Shown here: one piece after another, positions 16,422-25,319 of the stretch | Layout: each line of letters opens with the position of its first letter | Numbering within the stretch: the first letter of the stretch is position 1 | Assembly: GCF_018613605.1 (NCBI RefSeq) | Contig: NZ_JAGGPU010000011.1 | Coordinates: 90,742 to 154,741 of the forward strand | Source of the DNA: Pedobacter sp. ISL-64 | GTDB lineage: Bacteria > Bacteroidota > Bacteroidia > Sphingobacteriales > Sphingobacteriaceae | Direction of reading: 5' to 3' | DNA: 64,000 nt | Notes under the pieces: model-generated | Told to the model about the DNA's origin: nothing | What the model saw: only the letters and a program-made list of their open reading frames with translations | Database searches by the model: none | Made by a program: the position numbers and the translations under genes

Positions 16422-18782
16422 CTACTCCTGGTCTGGCAGGCGGTCCTTTTCATCTTTTTTGCGGTTAAAGCGGTAAACCAATGTTGCGGTGGTTAATCTT
16501 CCGATGCCCTTAAAATTCGATTCTAAATAATAGGTATCTGTTGTGGTAATCTGTTTATCTATAAACGAATCGAATATGTTGTTTACCGCTAAAGTTACTG
16601 ATACTTTATCTTTAAATAGATCTTTACTTAGTGCAATATTGGCGCGGTATTGCGCTTTATTGACCGATTGGATGTCGGTGTTTTTAGCCCTGTAGTTAAA
16701 ACTGTATTCTATCGAAAAACTCTTCGGAAACTTCATCCGCGAGTTGATACGGGTAAACCAGGTATGGTCTTCAGATCCATGTGCTTTATTCTCAAAGGTA
16801 CCTTGTTGCTTAAAAGCATAATAGTTAAAATCCCAGGATAACCGCCACCAGGATAGCGGATTGTAGGTGGTTGAAATTTCTAGTCCGTAACGGTCTTCAT
16901 AATCGAGGTTAACAGGTGTGTTAACGAAACCATTAGCAGATTGTTTGAGTATAAATTCGAAGTAATTGGTAGCATGTTTATAATAAAGCGATGGATTGAA
17001 AGTGAGTTTTCCCCATCTTTGCAAGATGCCCAGCTCAAACGAGTTGGTGTACATTGGATTTAGGTCCGGGTTGCCCACTGTTAAGTTTCTTGTATCGGAT
17101 AAGCCTGAAAACGGATTTAACTGCCAGAACTGTGGCCTGTTTATCCGTCTGCTATAGCTTAAACGCAGATCGGTACTCTTTTGCAGTTTATAGGTAATAT
17201 TTGCGGTAGGGAATAGATCGATATAATCTTTTGAAGCCTGAAAGGAGCCCTGTCGGTCTGAAATGCCGATATCCGACAGTTCAGCCCTTAAACCCAGCAG
17301 GTAGTTAAACTTTTTGAATTTGTTCTCATACTGAAAATAAGCACCGTAAATGTTCTCATTGTACTTGAGCTTATTGTCATAGGCTGGAAGCAGTACATCG
17401 TCAGCTTTGGCCCAATAGTCACTTCTGATGGACCTGATATTCGCCCTTATCCCTGCCTCAAATTTCGAATCGCCAGAAAAAGTGCCTACAAAGTCACTTT
17501 GAATAAATATCGCATCGCTGCTTTCAATATCTCTTGATGTTAAACGGCTTGTGTTCGTTAAGGCTGGGAAAGTTTTTTGCTGGCTGATGTCCTGGTTTTC
17601 ATCATCATTCCAAAAAACATATTGTAAACTCGTATTCCACTTTTGATCCTTTTTATCAAAGGTTTTTGCATAATTCAGTTCGAGCTGATTGTATTTTTGT
17701 GGCTCTCTGTAATTCTCGAAACGGTTAATTGTACTATCGGGTATATTGTTTTTATTATAATAATTGTACCGGTAATTGGTGGTGTCTTTATTCACCAGCA
17801 AATCATGATAAAAACTTCCGGTTAAGGTATTTTTGGAATTGATGTAATAATCCATTCCGAGATACACATTATAAAGATCATCATTTCTTCCCTGCTCGTT
17901 ATTTTGTTTTAGTATGGTCTGTATCCCATTGTTTAAAACGCTTTGGTATCGTTGCTCCGACCCATAAAGGTTCCGGTACCGATAACCGATGTTACTAAAA
18001 AGGTTGATTTTTTCGGTTTTATAGCTCAGGTTTAAATTGCCGTTGTAATTTGCCGGATCGCCTACACCTACCTGCACTGAGCCGTTAAAGCCACTCAAAG
18101 TATTCTTTTTTAATACGATGTTGATAATACCCCCACCGCCCTGGGCTTCGTACCTCGAAGATGGATTGGTAATTACCTCCACCTTTTCGATATTGCTGGC
18201 GGGTATCTGCTCTAAACCATTGTTATTGGTCAGCATAGATGGCTTGCCGTTGATGAGTACCTGTACACTTCCATTTCCACGTAAACTTATGGCGCCATTG
18301 GCATCTACATTTACAGAAGGCACATTGTTTAAAATATCATTGGCAGAGCCACCTTTTGAAATTAGATCTTTACCTACATTAAATACTTTTTTGTCTAAAC
18401 TTAATTCTACCGTAGTTTTTTCTGCGGTTACATCGACCGATTTCAACAACTGAACATCTTCTTTCAGGATAATGTCTCCAAGTTTAAGGCTCTGGGTTAT
18501 TTCTCTGTTTTCGAGCAGTTGTGTTTTATAGGCAATAAATTCGATTTTAATGTGAAACCGGGCCGGTTGGCTGAGGAGCGTAAATTCACCTTTGCTATCT
18601 GTAACTGTGCTTTTTATAATTTTTTGATCAGCTACCGATAAAAGTTTGATGCCCGCGTTTTCGAGCGGTTTTAAGGTTTTTTCATCTATAACCCTTCCGG
18701 TAAGTTTAACTTCGGTTTGCGCAACGCTTTTCAGGGCCGATAATAAAAGGAGTAGGAAACACAATCGCTTAATCTGGTTCAT
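16422..18782 (-). CDS. Outer-membrane beta-barrel protein, TonB-dependent-receptor-like
   Basis: A 786-residue protein with a signal peptide (MNQIKRLCFLLLLLSALKS, cut after SVAQ), an N-terminal CarboxypepD_reg-like Ig domain (about 28-105), a plug-like region (DILNNVPSVNVDANGAISLRG, VQVLINGKPSML, IEKVEVITNPSSRYEAQGG) and a C-terminal barrel of the outer-membrane family-3 type. The ORF extends 28 codons upstream, but the ATG at 18782 gives a proper signal peptide. It is divergent from a LytS/LytTR pair, a frequent arrangement in Sphingobacteriaceae that suggests local regulation. The substrate is unknown. Confidence 0.85.
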   Translation of the reverse strand: MNQIKRLCFLLLLLSALKSVAQTEVKLTGRVIDEKTLKPLENAGIKLLSVADQKIIKSTVTDSKGEFTLLSQPARFHIKIEFIAYKTQLLENREITQSLKLGDIILKEDVQLLKSVDVTAEKTTVELSLDKKVFNVGKDLISKGGSANDILNNVPSVNVDANGAISLRGNGSVQVLINGKPSMLTNNNGLEQIPASNIEKVEVITNPSSRYEAQGGGGIINIVLKKNTLSGFNGSVQVGVGDPANYNGNLNLSYKTEKINLFSNIGYRYRNLYGSEQRYQSVLNNGIQTILKQNNEQGRNDDLYNVYLGMDYYINSKNTLTGSFYHDLLVNKDTTNYRYNYYNKNNIPDSTINRFENYREPQKYNQLELNYAKTFDKKDQKWNTSLQYVFWNDDENQDISQQKTFPALTNTSRLTSRDIESSDAIFIQSDFVGTFSGDSKFEAGIRANIRSIRSDYWAKADDVLLPAYDNKLKYNENIYGAYFQYENKFKKFNYLLGLRAELSDIGISDRQGSFQASKDYIDLFPTANITYKLQKSTDLRLSYSRRINRPQFWQLNPFSGLSDTRNLTVGNPDLNPMYTNSFELGILQRWGKLTFNPSLYYKHATNYFEFILKQSANGFVNTPVNLDYEDRYGLEISTTYNPLSWWRLSWDFNYYAFKQQGTFENKAHGSEDHTWFTRINSRMKFPKSFSIEYSFNYRAKNTDIQSVNKAQYRANIALSKDLFKDKVSVTLAVNNIFDSFIDKQITTTDTYYLESNFKGIGRLTTATLVYRFNRKKDEKDRLPDQE

Positions 18783-18984
18783 GGTTTGTTTTAAATTTCC
18801 TGCAATATGGATGTTAGCACAAAGCAAAAACCCGTTTGAAGCCGTATAGGTAAGTATGGCATCCAAAAAGAGGTATTTTGGACCTTAACTCATTTCAGCA
18901 TCCATTTGGATGTATCCGTATGCATTTTTGTTGTGTTCGTCGACGGTGCAAATTCGGATAGGTAAGAATTGTATATTTGTGTTG

Positions 18985-20100
18985 ATGCCATTAATTGAGA
19001 GGATAGCCAAGTTCAGTTCCACACACCGGTTTCTTAGCCATGTTATTTTTTGGCTGGTTACCTCTATTGTATTTCTTAACCGCTATGATATTGATGAATA
19101 CAATGATTTTCATAAAATCCTGATCCGGCATGCCTACTACATTTCCTTCACCATTATTGCTTCCTATTTTTTAACCTACCTGATCATTCCAAGGTTAATT
19201 ACAGCCAAAACCTATTATGTGGTTGCTATTTACTTTCTGGTAGGAAGTTATATCATCTGTGTTTGTTCGAGAATAGTGGTGGTGCATGTGCTCGAACCGT
19301 TCTTAAGAACGCCACCATTTGGCCAGGAGACTATCCTAGAAATCGCAATGGACGTCCCCAAGCTTATTACACACTACTTTCCGTTAACGTTTTCTGCCGC
19401 CTGGATTTTTGCCTTTATTAAATTAATCAAAGAACAATATGCCATACAGCAGCATAAACTCTCTTTAGAAAAGGAACGGGCCGAAACAGAGTTAAAGGCC
19501 CTAAAGGCACAATTAAACCCACATTTTCTTTTCAATACACTGAACAATATTTACTCGCTTTCATTGGTTAACTCTCCAATTACTTCAAAATCAATTGCAG
19601 GCTTATCTGAAATACTCGATCATGTATTGTACAGGTGTAACGGTATGTATGTTCCTTTATCAGCAGAAATTACGCTGATTGAAAATTACATAGAACTAGA
19701 AAAACTAAGGTATGGTGGCCGTTTAGCGGTCAATTTTGGACATAAGATAGACGATGATGCCACTATTGCTCCTTTAATTTTGCTCTCCCTGGTCGAAAAT
19801 GCTTTTAAACATGGTGCCGGCGAAGATATTGGCCTGCCTGTAATCAATATAGATTTAAAACTGAGCGAAAACCGTTTTCGTTTTATGGTTTCAAACAGTT
19901 TTATGCCGGGAAGGCAGAAAGAAGAAAATAGGATCGGGATAAATAACATAACCAAACAGCTTCAGCTGCTTTATCCTAAACAATACGATTTGAGCATTAC
20001 TACCCACGATAATATCTTTGTAGTTTTACTACATATAAACCTAAAAAACAACACAAGTAAAAAAGATAAGATCTATGAAAGTAAGGTGTCTTTTAGTTGA
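18985..20100 (+). CDS. LytS-type sensor histidine kinase
   Basis: A 371-residue membrane kinase. Four hydrophobic segments lie at about 20-34, 52-70, 78-97 and 131-147, followed by a coiled linker and the His_kinase domain with phosphoacceptor H180 in LNPHFLFNTLNNIYS and the ATP-binding region VENAFKHGAG. A LytTR response regulator overlaps its end by 26 bases, so the two are translationally coupled. I start at the ATG at 18985; earlier in-frame ATG codons would add a poor N-terminus. TATATTTG at 18972-18979 is a -7 candidate, which would leave almost no leader for this start. Confidence 0.88.
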   Translation: MPLIERIAKFSSTHRFLSHVIFWLVTSIVFLNRYDIDEYNDFHKILIRHAYYISFTIIASYFLTYLIIPRLITAKTYYVVAIYFLVGSYIICVCSRIVVVHVLEPFLRTPPFGQETILEIAMDVPKLITHYFPLTFSAAWIFAFIKLIKEQYAIQQHKLSLEKERAETELKALKAQLNPHFLFNTLNNIYSLSLVNSPITSKSIAGLSEILDHVLYRCNGMYVPLSAEITLIENYIELEKLRYGGRLAVNFGHKIDDDATIAPLILLSLVENAFKHGAGEDIGLPVINIDLKLSENRFRFMVSNSFMPGRQKEENRIGINNITKQLQLLYPKQYDLSITTHDNIFVVLLHINLKNNTSKKDKIYESKVSFS

Positions 20101-20791
20101 TGATGAGCCCCTGGCCATTCAATTGATACAAAATCACATTGACCAGCTAGATACTTTTGAGGTTGTGGGTACCTGCTCAAATGCAATCAAAGCATTAGAG
20201 ATGCTCAGAACTGTGCCCGTTGATCTGATGTTCCTGGATATTAAAATGCCCCAGATTACCGGGATTGATTTTCTTAAAACCTTAAAAAATCCACCTGCCG
20301 TAATTATCACAACGGCTTATCGCGAATATGCAATAGAAGGTTACGACCTTGATCTGATCGATTATCTGCTAAAACCCATTACTTTCGACCGTTTTTTTAA
20401 AGCTGTAGACCGTTATTTAAGATTAAGGAGCCCAAACGTTAAATCTGATGTATTTTCACCCGTTACCGCACAGCAATCTATTTACATAAAAGCGGGAGGT
20501 AAGTTCCATAACCTGAATAAGGAAGAGGTATTGTACGTGGAGAGTTTAAAAGATTACATTGTAATTCATTGTACAGATAAAAAAATCACAGCGAAATATA
20601 AGATCGGCGATTTGGAAACTGAGCTCCAGGACAAGGCTTTTTTGCGCATACACCGCTCCTTTATAGTTAACCTAAAAAAAATAACCGCTTTTACCGCTTA
20701 CGATATTGAAATTGGCACAAAAGAATTGCCCATTGGTGCAAGTTATAAGGAATATGTGTTTAAAAAACTGCAGCATACCGCGCTTAAATAA
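20075..20791 (+). CDS. LytTR-family response regulator
   Basis: A 238-residue protein with a receiver domain (acidic pocket DDE at 9-11, phosphoacceptor D55 in LMFLDIKMP, switch Lys in YLLKPI) and a C-terminal LytTR DNA-binding domain (about 135-238, including VLYVESLKDYIVIH and FLRIHRSFIVNL). It forms a two-component system with the overlapping kinase and probably controls the divergent outer-membrane protein gene. Confidence 0.93.
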   Translation: MKVRCLLVDDEPLAIQLIQNHIDQLDTFEVVGTCSNAIKALEMLRTVPVDLMFLDIKMPQITGIDFLKTLKNPPAVIITTAYREYAIEGYDLDLIDYLLKPITFDRFFKAVDRYLRLRSPNVKSDVFSPVTAQQSIYIKAGGKFHNLNKEEVLYVESLKDYIVIHCTDKKITAKYKIGDLETELQDKAFLRIHRSFIVNLKKITAFTAYDIEIGTKELPIGASYKEYVFKKLQHTALK

Positions 20792-20830
20792 TGCGATCTG
20801 CTTTTAGCAGAACATTTCATCCTGAACCGA

Positions 20831-20852
20831 AAAAAAGCCACTTCCGTGGCTT
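20831..20852 (-). terminator. Terminator between the LytTR gene and the zinc-ribbon gene
   Basis: AAGCCAC-TTCC-GTGGCTT hairpin with a run of A on its left, so the T-run faces the minus-strand gene at 20877. Confidence 0.75.
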
Positions 20853-20876
20853 AAATGAGATGCTAACTTATAGATG

Positions 20877-21053
20877 CTAATTAAATACGTAAAACTTATT
20901 AAAGCACTTATAACATTTGTACCTCTTAACTGAAATCCATGGCATAAGCGTTTTAAAGAGAAAACCCCTGGGTACCCTATAGGTTTCGAAATTTTTACAC
21001 TTCGGACAAGATAAACGGGTTTTAACTAAAGTTAATTCTTCTGTGGGTTCCAT
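20877..21053 (-). CDS. Small zinc-ribbon-like protein
   Basis: A 58-residue protein (from ATG at 21053) with two CxxC pairs, CPKCKNF and CYKCFNKF, spaced as in a zinc ribbon. A longer frame starting at 21113 adds 20 hydrophobic residues that do not look like a signal peptide. No named family is recognised. It sits beside the metal homeostasis cluster, but its orientation and the terminator separate it from the cluster. Confidence 0.6.
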   Translation of the reverse strand: MEPTEELTLVKTRLSCPKCKNFETYRVPRGFLFKTLMPWISVKRYKCYKCFNKFYVFN

Positions 21054-21157
21054 AATAAGCGTAAGTTTGGTCGGTAAATCAAATTTACGCAAAATAAAAC
21101 CTAAGAATATCATCGAAAAACTACCATTTTGTTCATTTCATCGACTATTATTTCATT

Positions 21158-22360
21158 TTAAGGTAAAATATGTTCAAAAGGGTTATTAAAAGTGTTTTTT
21201 GTTTTATAATTTTTTACTTCTGTATCAGTTAACAGACAATATTCGAGCGATTTTTTTAATTCATCGTTGTTCATTTCCTGTCCAATAAAAATAAGTTCAT
21301 TTTTACGGTCTCCAAAATCATTATCCCAATCTGCATCAATTTCAGTTCTGTTTTCCAGGTAGTCCACATATTGTTCACGTTCATGCTGCTGCATGCTTGC
21401 CCACCAAACCCCTGCCAGGTCGATGCGTAAGGAACCGCCTGCCTGCGAAAAATTAATTGCTTGCTCTGGCATGGCAGCAAGATAGAATATACCTTTTGAT
21501 CGGATAATATTCTGCGGAAATTCCTTATTGATGTAATTCCATAATCTTTCAGGGTGAAAAGGCTTTTTAGAACGGAACACGGTAGAACTTATTCCATATT
21601 CTTCGGTTTCGGGCTGATGGAGTTCTTCAAGCTCCTTTTTCCATCCGGCTCCTTCAGATGCGGATTCAAAATCGAACAGTCTGGTGTTTAAAATTAAGGC
21701 AGGATCTATTTCCCCGAAAAGAGTCTGATAAATCTTGGCGTTTGGGTTCAGTTTGGAAATCAGTGCCCTGAGGACCTTAATATCGGTATCACTTACCAGA
21801 TCGGTCTTGTTCAATAAAATTACATTAGCAAATTCAATCTGGTCGGTAAGTAGGTTTACAATAGTGCGTTTATCAGCCACATTATCAACCATGTTGCGGT
21901 CGGCAAGTTTATCTGCCGAACCAAAATCCCGGTAAAAATTATAAGCATCTACAACAGTTACCATTGTATCTAACTGGCTAAATCTGTTCAGGTCAATACC
22001 CGAAACTTCATCAATAAAAGAAAATGTTTGTGCAACAGGAATGGGTTCAGATATTCCCGTGCTTTCGATCAAAAGATAATCAAAGCGGTTTTCTTTTGCC
22101 AGTTTTTCCACTTCGATCATCAGGTCTTCCCGCAGGGTACAGCAGATGCAGCCGTTGCTCATCTCTACAAGTTTTTCATCGGTTTTAGATAAGGTATGCT
22201 GATCTTTAACCATAGCGGCATCGATATTTACCTCGCTCATATCGTTCACAATAACGGCCACTTTTAAATCTTGCTTATTCCTCAATATAGCATTGAGCAG
22301 TGTCGTTTTACCACTGCCCAAGAAACCGCTCAATACGGTTACGGGTAATTTCTTTATCAT
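21158..22360 (-). CDS. COG0523 (CobW/ZigA/YciC-type) GTPase, candidate zinc metallochaperone
   Basis: A 400-residue G3E GTPase. Walker A is GFLGSGKTT (residues 12-20), the metal-binding motif CICC is at 71-74 (Cys 71, 73, 74), the GTP-specificity motif NKTD is present, and a CobW C-terminal domain follows. COG0523 proteins of the ZigA/YciC/ZNG1 type deliver metal, usually zinc, to client proteins under limitation and are commonly Zur-controlled. The start is ATG 22360; the longer frame would enter the operator region. Its promoter is divergent from the MerC/ABC operon and carries two palindromic sites. The metal is inferred from context. Confidence 0.88.
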   Translation of the reverse strand: MIKKLPVTVLSGFLGSGKTTLLNAILRNKQDLKVAVIVNDMSEVNIDAAMVKDQHTLSKTDEKLVEMSNGCICCTLREDLMIEVEKLAKENRFDYLLIESTGISEPIPVAQTFSFIDEVSGIDLNRFSQLDTMVTVVDAYNFYRDFGSADKLADRNMVDNVADKRTIVNLLTDQIEFANVILLNKTDLVSDTDIKVLRALISKLNPNAKIYQTLFGEIDPALILNTRLFDFESASEGAGWKKELEELHQPETEEYGISSTVFRSKKPFHPERLWNYINKEFPQNIIRSKGIFYLAAMPEQAINFSQAGGSLRIDLAGVWWASMQQHEREQYVDYLENRTEIDADWDNDFGDRKNELIFIGQEMNNDELKKSLEYCLLTDTEVKNYKTKNTFNNPFEHILP

Positions 22361-22365
22361 GTTAA

Positions 22366-22428
22366 TGCAATTATGTTGCAAATATAACTCTGATTATTTT
22401 AAATGCAACTATATTGCTTTTATATTTG
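22366..22428. promoter_or_regulatory. Divergent promoters with paired palindromic operators (Zur-type candidate)
   Basis: Two near-palindromes of the form TGCAA-N5-TTGCA lie at 22366-22380 (perfect arms) and 22404-22418 (one mismatch), centres 38 bp apart. TATATTTG -7 elements match exactly on both strands: minus at 22379-22386 (with TTG 19 bases away at 22406-22408) and plus at 22421-22428. Each palindrome overlaps or abuts a core promoter element, as expected of repressor sites. The Fur-family gene at 26219 is the natural candidate regulator. Confidence 0.7.
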
Positions 22429-22446
22429 CAGACTAAATTTATTTTA

Positions 22447-22842
22447 ATGAAACTACGGAGCTATAAAATCAACCTCGACCGGATCGGCATTACCGCCTCA
22501 ACACTTTGTGCCATACATTGCGCAGCACTACCATTCCTGGTCACTGTTTTGCCGATGTGGGGTATGGGCTTCCTGGCCAATGAAGCGGTTGAAATTACGA
22601 TGATTGCAGTTTCATTGATTATTGGTATCTGGAGCTTAAGTGCTGCCTACCGGAAACAACATCACCGTATTATGCCAATCCTGGTACTTATTTCAGGCTT
22701 TGCCTGCATTGCATTCGGGCATTTTTCGGGAATTGAGCTGCTGGAACCGATTTTGATCCCGCTTGGTGGATTTACCATTGCGACTGCCCATTACATCAAT
22801 TTAAGAATGCTCAAGTCTTGTCCCATTGATCACCAGCACTAA
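22447..22842 (+). CDS. MerC-domain membrane protein
   Basis: A 131-residue inner-membrane protein with four hydrophobic segments and a Cys pair in the first one (TLCAIHCAALPFL), the layout of the MerC family known from mercury uptake and also found in zinc- or copper-linked operons. The C-terminus is His-rich (CPIDHQH). It is the first gene of the operon opposite the COG0523 GTPase, so metal import or sensing is plausible. I start at ATG 22447; an upstream ATG at 22414 lies within the promoter. Confidence 0.8.
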   Translation: MKLRSYKINLDRIGITASTLCAIHCAALPFLVTVLPMWGMGFLANEAVEITMIAVSLIIGIWSLSAAYRKQHHRIMPILVLISGFACIAFGHFSGIELLEPILIPLGGFTIATAHYINLRMLKSCPIDHQH

Positions 22843-22864
22843 AAATTTATCCTTATTAACGAAT

Positions 22865-23029
22865 ATGTCAAAGAATTATAAAATCCTGTTTATTCCGGCG
22901 TTGTTGTTCATCACCATGTTAAACCCTGCCTGTAAGCACGGTACAAATGATGGAATAGAACTGTACAGGCGTTATGCCATCAAAAATCTGGTAGTAAAAA
23001 AAGTGCAAAAGGTGTTACATCATGATTAA
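22865..23029 (+). CDS. Small secreted peptide or lipoprotein, 54 residues
   Basis: MSKNYKILFIPALLFITML is a clear signal-peptide-like start, followed by NPACKHGTNDGIE and a basic C-terminal half (KNLVVKKVQKVLHH). The Cys might accept lipid, although the lipobox is imperfect. The end overlaps the ABC ATPase start by 8 bases, and the gene lies in the operon between merC-like and ABC genes, which supports it being real. No family recognised. Confidence 0.6.
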   Translation: MSKNYKILFIPALLFITMLNPACKHGTNDGIELYRRYAIKNLVVKKVQKVLHHD

Positions 23030-23648
23030 GATCAGTTCACTGGCACATGTTTATGAGAAGGGGAGAAGATTAAAATTTCCTGACTGGGAAATCGCAGATG
23101 TGGAGCAATGGCTTTTACTCGGTGCATCTGGTAGTGGGAAGAGCACACTGCTCAATATTATTTCTGGTCTTTTGGAGCCAAGCCAGGGTGAAGTTTTAAT
23201 TAATGGAACCAATTTATATACGCTGCCTGCAAGAGGGCGGGATAGGTTCAGGGGAAGACATATCGGAATCATTTTTCAAAGGCCGCATCTTATTCGTTCA
23301 CTTGATGTGCTCGATAACTTAGCGCTTGCTGCGGTAATGGCTGGGCTACCTGTAGATCATAAACGGAATCTTTCACTTTTGCACGATCTGGGTATTGCTG
23401 AGCTGGTTAAAAATTATCCTGACCAATTAAGTCAGGGGCAGTTGCAAAGGGTTTCGGTGGCGCGAGCATTGGTAAACAAACCCGATCTGCTGATTGCTGA
23501 TGAGCCTACATCTAGCTTAGACGATGAAAATGCCAATCAGGTAATCCAGCTGCTGACTACCCAGGCTAAAGATAATGGAGCTGCACTGATCATTGCCACG
23601 CACGACCGAAGGGTTCGGTACCACATTACTAAAACCTATCTACTCTAA
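23022..23648 (+). CDS. ABC transporter ATP-binding protein (LolD/MacB type)
   Basis: A 208-residue ATPase: Walker A GASGSGKST (34-42), Q-loop FQRPHL, signature LSQGQ and Walker B LLIADEPTSSLDDE, followed by the H-loop ATHD. Subfamily features match MacB/LolD/FtsE-type ATPases that couple to FtsX-like permeases. The stop overlaps the permease start by one base (TAATG). The same ABC plus DUF3299 gene set is zinc-regulated in Pseudomonas aeruginosa (PA4063-PA4066), which I take as the best parallel. Confidence 0.92.
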   Translation: MIKISSLAHVYEKGRRLKFPDWEIADVEQWLLLGASGSGKSTLLNIISGLLEPSQGEVLINGTNLYTLPARGRDRFRGRHIGIIFQRPHLIRSLDVLDNLALAAVMAGLPVDHKRNLSLLHDLGIAELVKNYPDQLSQGQLQRVSVARALVNKPDLLIADEPTSSLDDENANQVIQLLTTQAKDNGAALIIATHDRRVRYHITKTYLL

Positions 23649-24862
23649 TGAATATCTTTAAAATCAGTAGCAAAAACCTCGTCAGGAATAAGCTAACAAC
23701 AATTTTGAATATTATTTTAGTTGCCTTTGGTGTAAGCATCCTGTCTATTCTCTTTTTGGCTTCTACACAGATTAGTAACAAACTGGAAAAAAATGCCAAG
23801 GATATCGATCTGGTTGTGGGGGCAAAAGGAAGCCCCTTACAGTTGATATTAAGCAGCGTTTACCATATCGATTACCCAACGGGAAATATTCCTGCTAAAG
23901 ATGCCTACAAATTAATGCAGAACCCTATGGTTAAAAGGGCTGTTCCATTGGCATTGGGCGATAATTATAACGGCTACCGGATTGTTGGCACTGATAGTAC
24001 TTTCTCCAATCTTTACGGTTTATCTATCCAAAAGGGCAGTTTTTGGCATAAAGATTTAGAAGTAACCCTTGGTAGCACTGTTGCATTAACATCGGGGCTC
24101 AAGATTGGCGGTTTTTTTTTCGGCGCACATGGTTTAACCGGGAATGGTGATGTTCATAAACAACATGCTTACCGGGTAAAAGGGATTTTAAAACCACAGG
24201 GAAACATAACCGATAATCTGATCCTCACTAATATTGGTAGTGTGTATAAAATGCATGAAGAGAAGCATGTTGAGGGCCATAGCCACGTTGCTGCAGAAGA
24301 AGCCAAAGAGATTAACGATAAACAGATTACAGCCTTGCTGATCCAGTATAAATCGCCAATGTCGGTGATTCTTTTCCCGCGGATGGTTAACCAAAGTACA
24401 AACATGCAGGCGGCCTCTCCAGCGATGGAAAGTGCAAGGTTGTTTTCACTGATTGGTGTTGGGATTGATACGTTACAATGGTTCGCCATATTTATTATGG
24501 GGATTGCTGCCCTGAGTATTTTTATCAGCCTTTATAACGCCATGAAAGAACGGAAATACGACCTGGCCATTATGCGCTGTCTTGGTGCATCAAAATCGAA
24601 ACTCTTTTTCCTGGTTATGTTTGAAGGGGTTTTGGTTACATTTATCGGCGCCTGTTTGGGATTGTTGATCGGGCATGTTGCCCTTGAGGTAATCGGGGCC
24701 TATCAGGAATCTTCTCAGGCAAAATTAACAGGGCTTACTGCAATTCTACAGGAAGTATATTTAATCTGGATCGGGCTGTTTATCGGCGCTTTAGCCTCGC
24801 TTATCCCTGCTATGCAGATTTACAAGGTTGATATTGCCGAAACTTTAACCAAAAACAGATAA
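23648..24862 (+). CDS. ABC transporter permease, MacB/FtsX type
   Basis: A 404-residue permease with one N-terminal membrane segment (about 18-38), a periplasmic MacB-like core domain (about 45-270, including a His-rich stretch HEEKHVEGHSHVAAEE) and three C-terminal membrane segments with the FtsX signature (YDLAIMRCLGASKSKLF). It is translationally coupled to the ATPase upstream. The His-rich periplasmic loop is compatible with metal handling, but mechanotransmission to the downstream periplasmic proteins is equally possible. Confidence 0.9.
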   Translation: MNIFKISSKNLVRNKLTTILNIILVAFGVSILSILFLASTQISNKLEKNAKDIDLVVGAKGSPLQLILSSVYHIDYPTGNIPAKDAYKLMQNPMVKRAVPLALGDNYNGYRIVGTDSTFSNLYGLSIQKGSFWHKDLEVTLGSTVALTSGLKIGGFFFGAHGLTGNGDVHKQHAYRVKGILKPQGNITDNLILTNIGSVYKMHEEKHVEGHSHVAAEEAKEINDKQITALLIQYKSPMSVILFPRMVNQSTNMQAASPAMESARLFSLIGVGIDTLQWFAIFIMGIAALSIFISLYNAMKERKYDLAIMRCLGASKSKLFFLVMFEGVLVTFIGACLGLLIGHVALEVIGAYQESSQAKLTGLTAILQEVYLIWIGLFIGALASLIPAMQIYKVDIAETLTKNR

Positions 24863-24881
24863 CCCGGTTGAGGTTAATGCG

Positions 24882-25319
24882 ATGAAGAAATTGGTTTTGT
24901 TGGTTGTTTCATGTTTAGTTATCCACGTAGTAGCGGCGCAGGTTAAGGTACATACCGACATGCGCACGCCTACCTGGAACCTGATCGGTTTAAGGTATGA
25001 TGCCGAAATTGCTCCAAAGAAATGGGGAAGCGTTTTTCCTCCGGCATTAAAGGCATTACACAATAAGGTTATCGAGCTGCCTGGTTACATCATCCCCACA
25101 AAGGTAGGCTCGAAATTTAGCGAATTTATGTTCTCTATTGTACCCATTGCCTCCTGTCCGTACTGTGGCTTGGGCGATATTCCATCAATGGTGCAGGTAA
25201 AAATGTTAACGGCTATTCCCATTACCGAAAAACCGATCAAACTGAAAGGGATATTCGTTATTAACGATTCGGGTGATGATAGGAGCGAGTTTTTTCTTTT
25301 AAATGCAAAACAGTTATGA
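24882..25319 (+). CDS. DUF3299 periplasmic protein, copy 1
   Basis: A 145-residue protein with a signal peptide (cut after VVAAQ) and the DUF3299 core: PTWNLIGLRYD, ELPGYIIPTKVG and the motif SCPYCGLGDIPSM with Cys 92 and Cys 95. It follows the permease by 19 bases and overlaps the next copy by four bases (ATGA). DUF3299 proteins are typical partners of MacB-like transporters in zinc-limitation operons. The CxxC could bind metal or form a redox pair. Confidence 0.85.
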   Translation: MKKLVLLVVSCLVIHVVAAQVKVHTDMRTPTWNLIGLRYDAEIAPKKWGSVFPPALKALHNKVIELPGYIIPTKVGSKFSEFMFSIVPIASCPYCGLGDIPSMVQVKMLTAIPITEKPIKLKGIFVINDSGDDRSEFFLLNAKQL

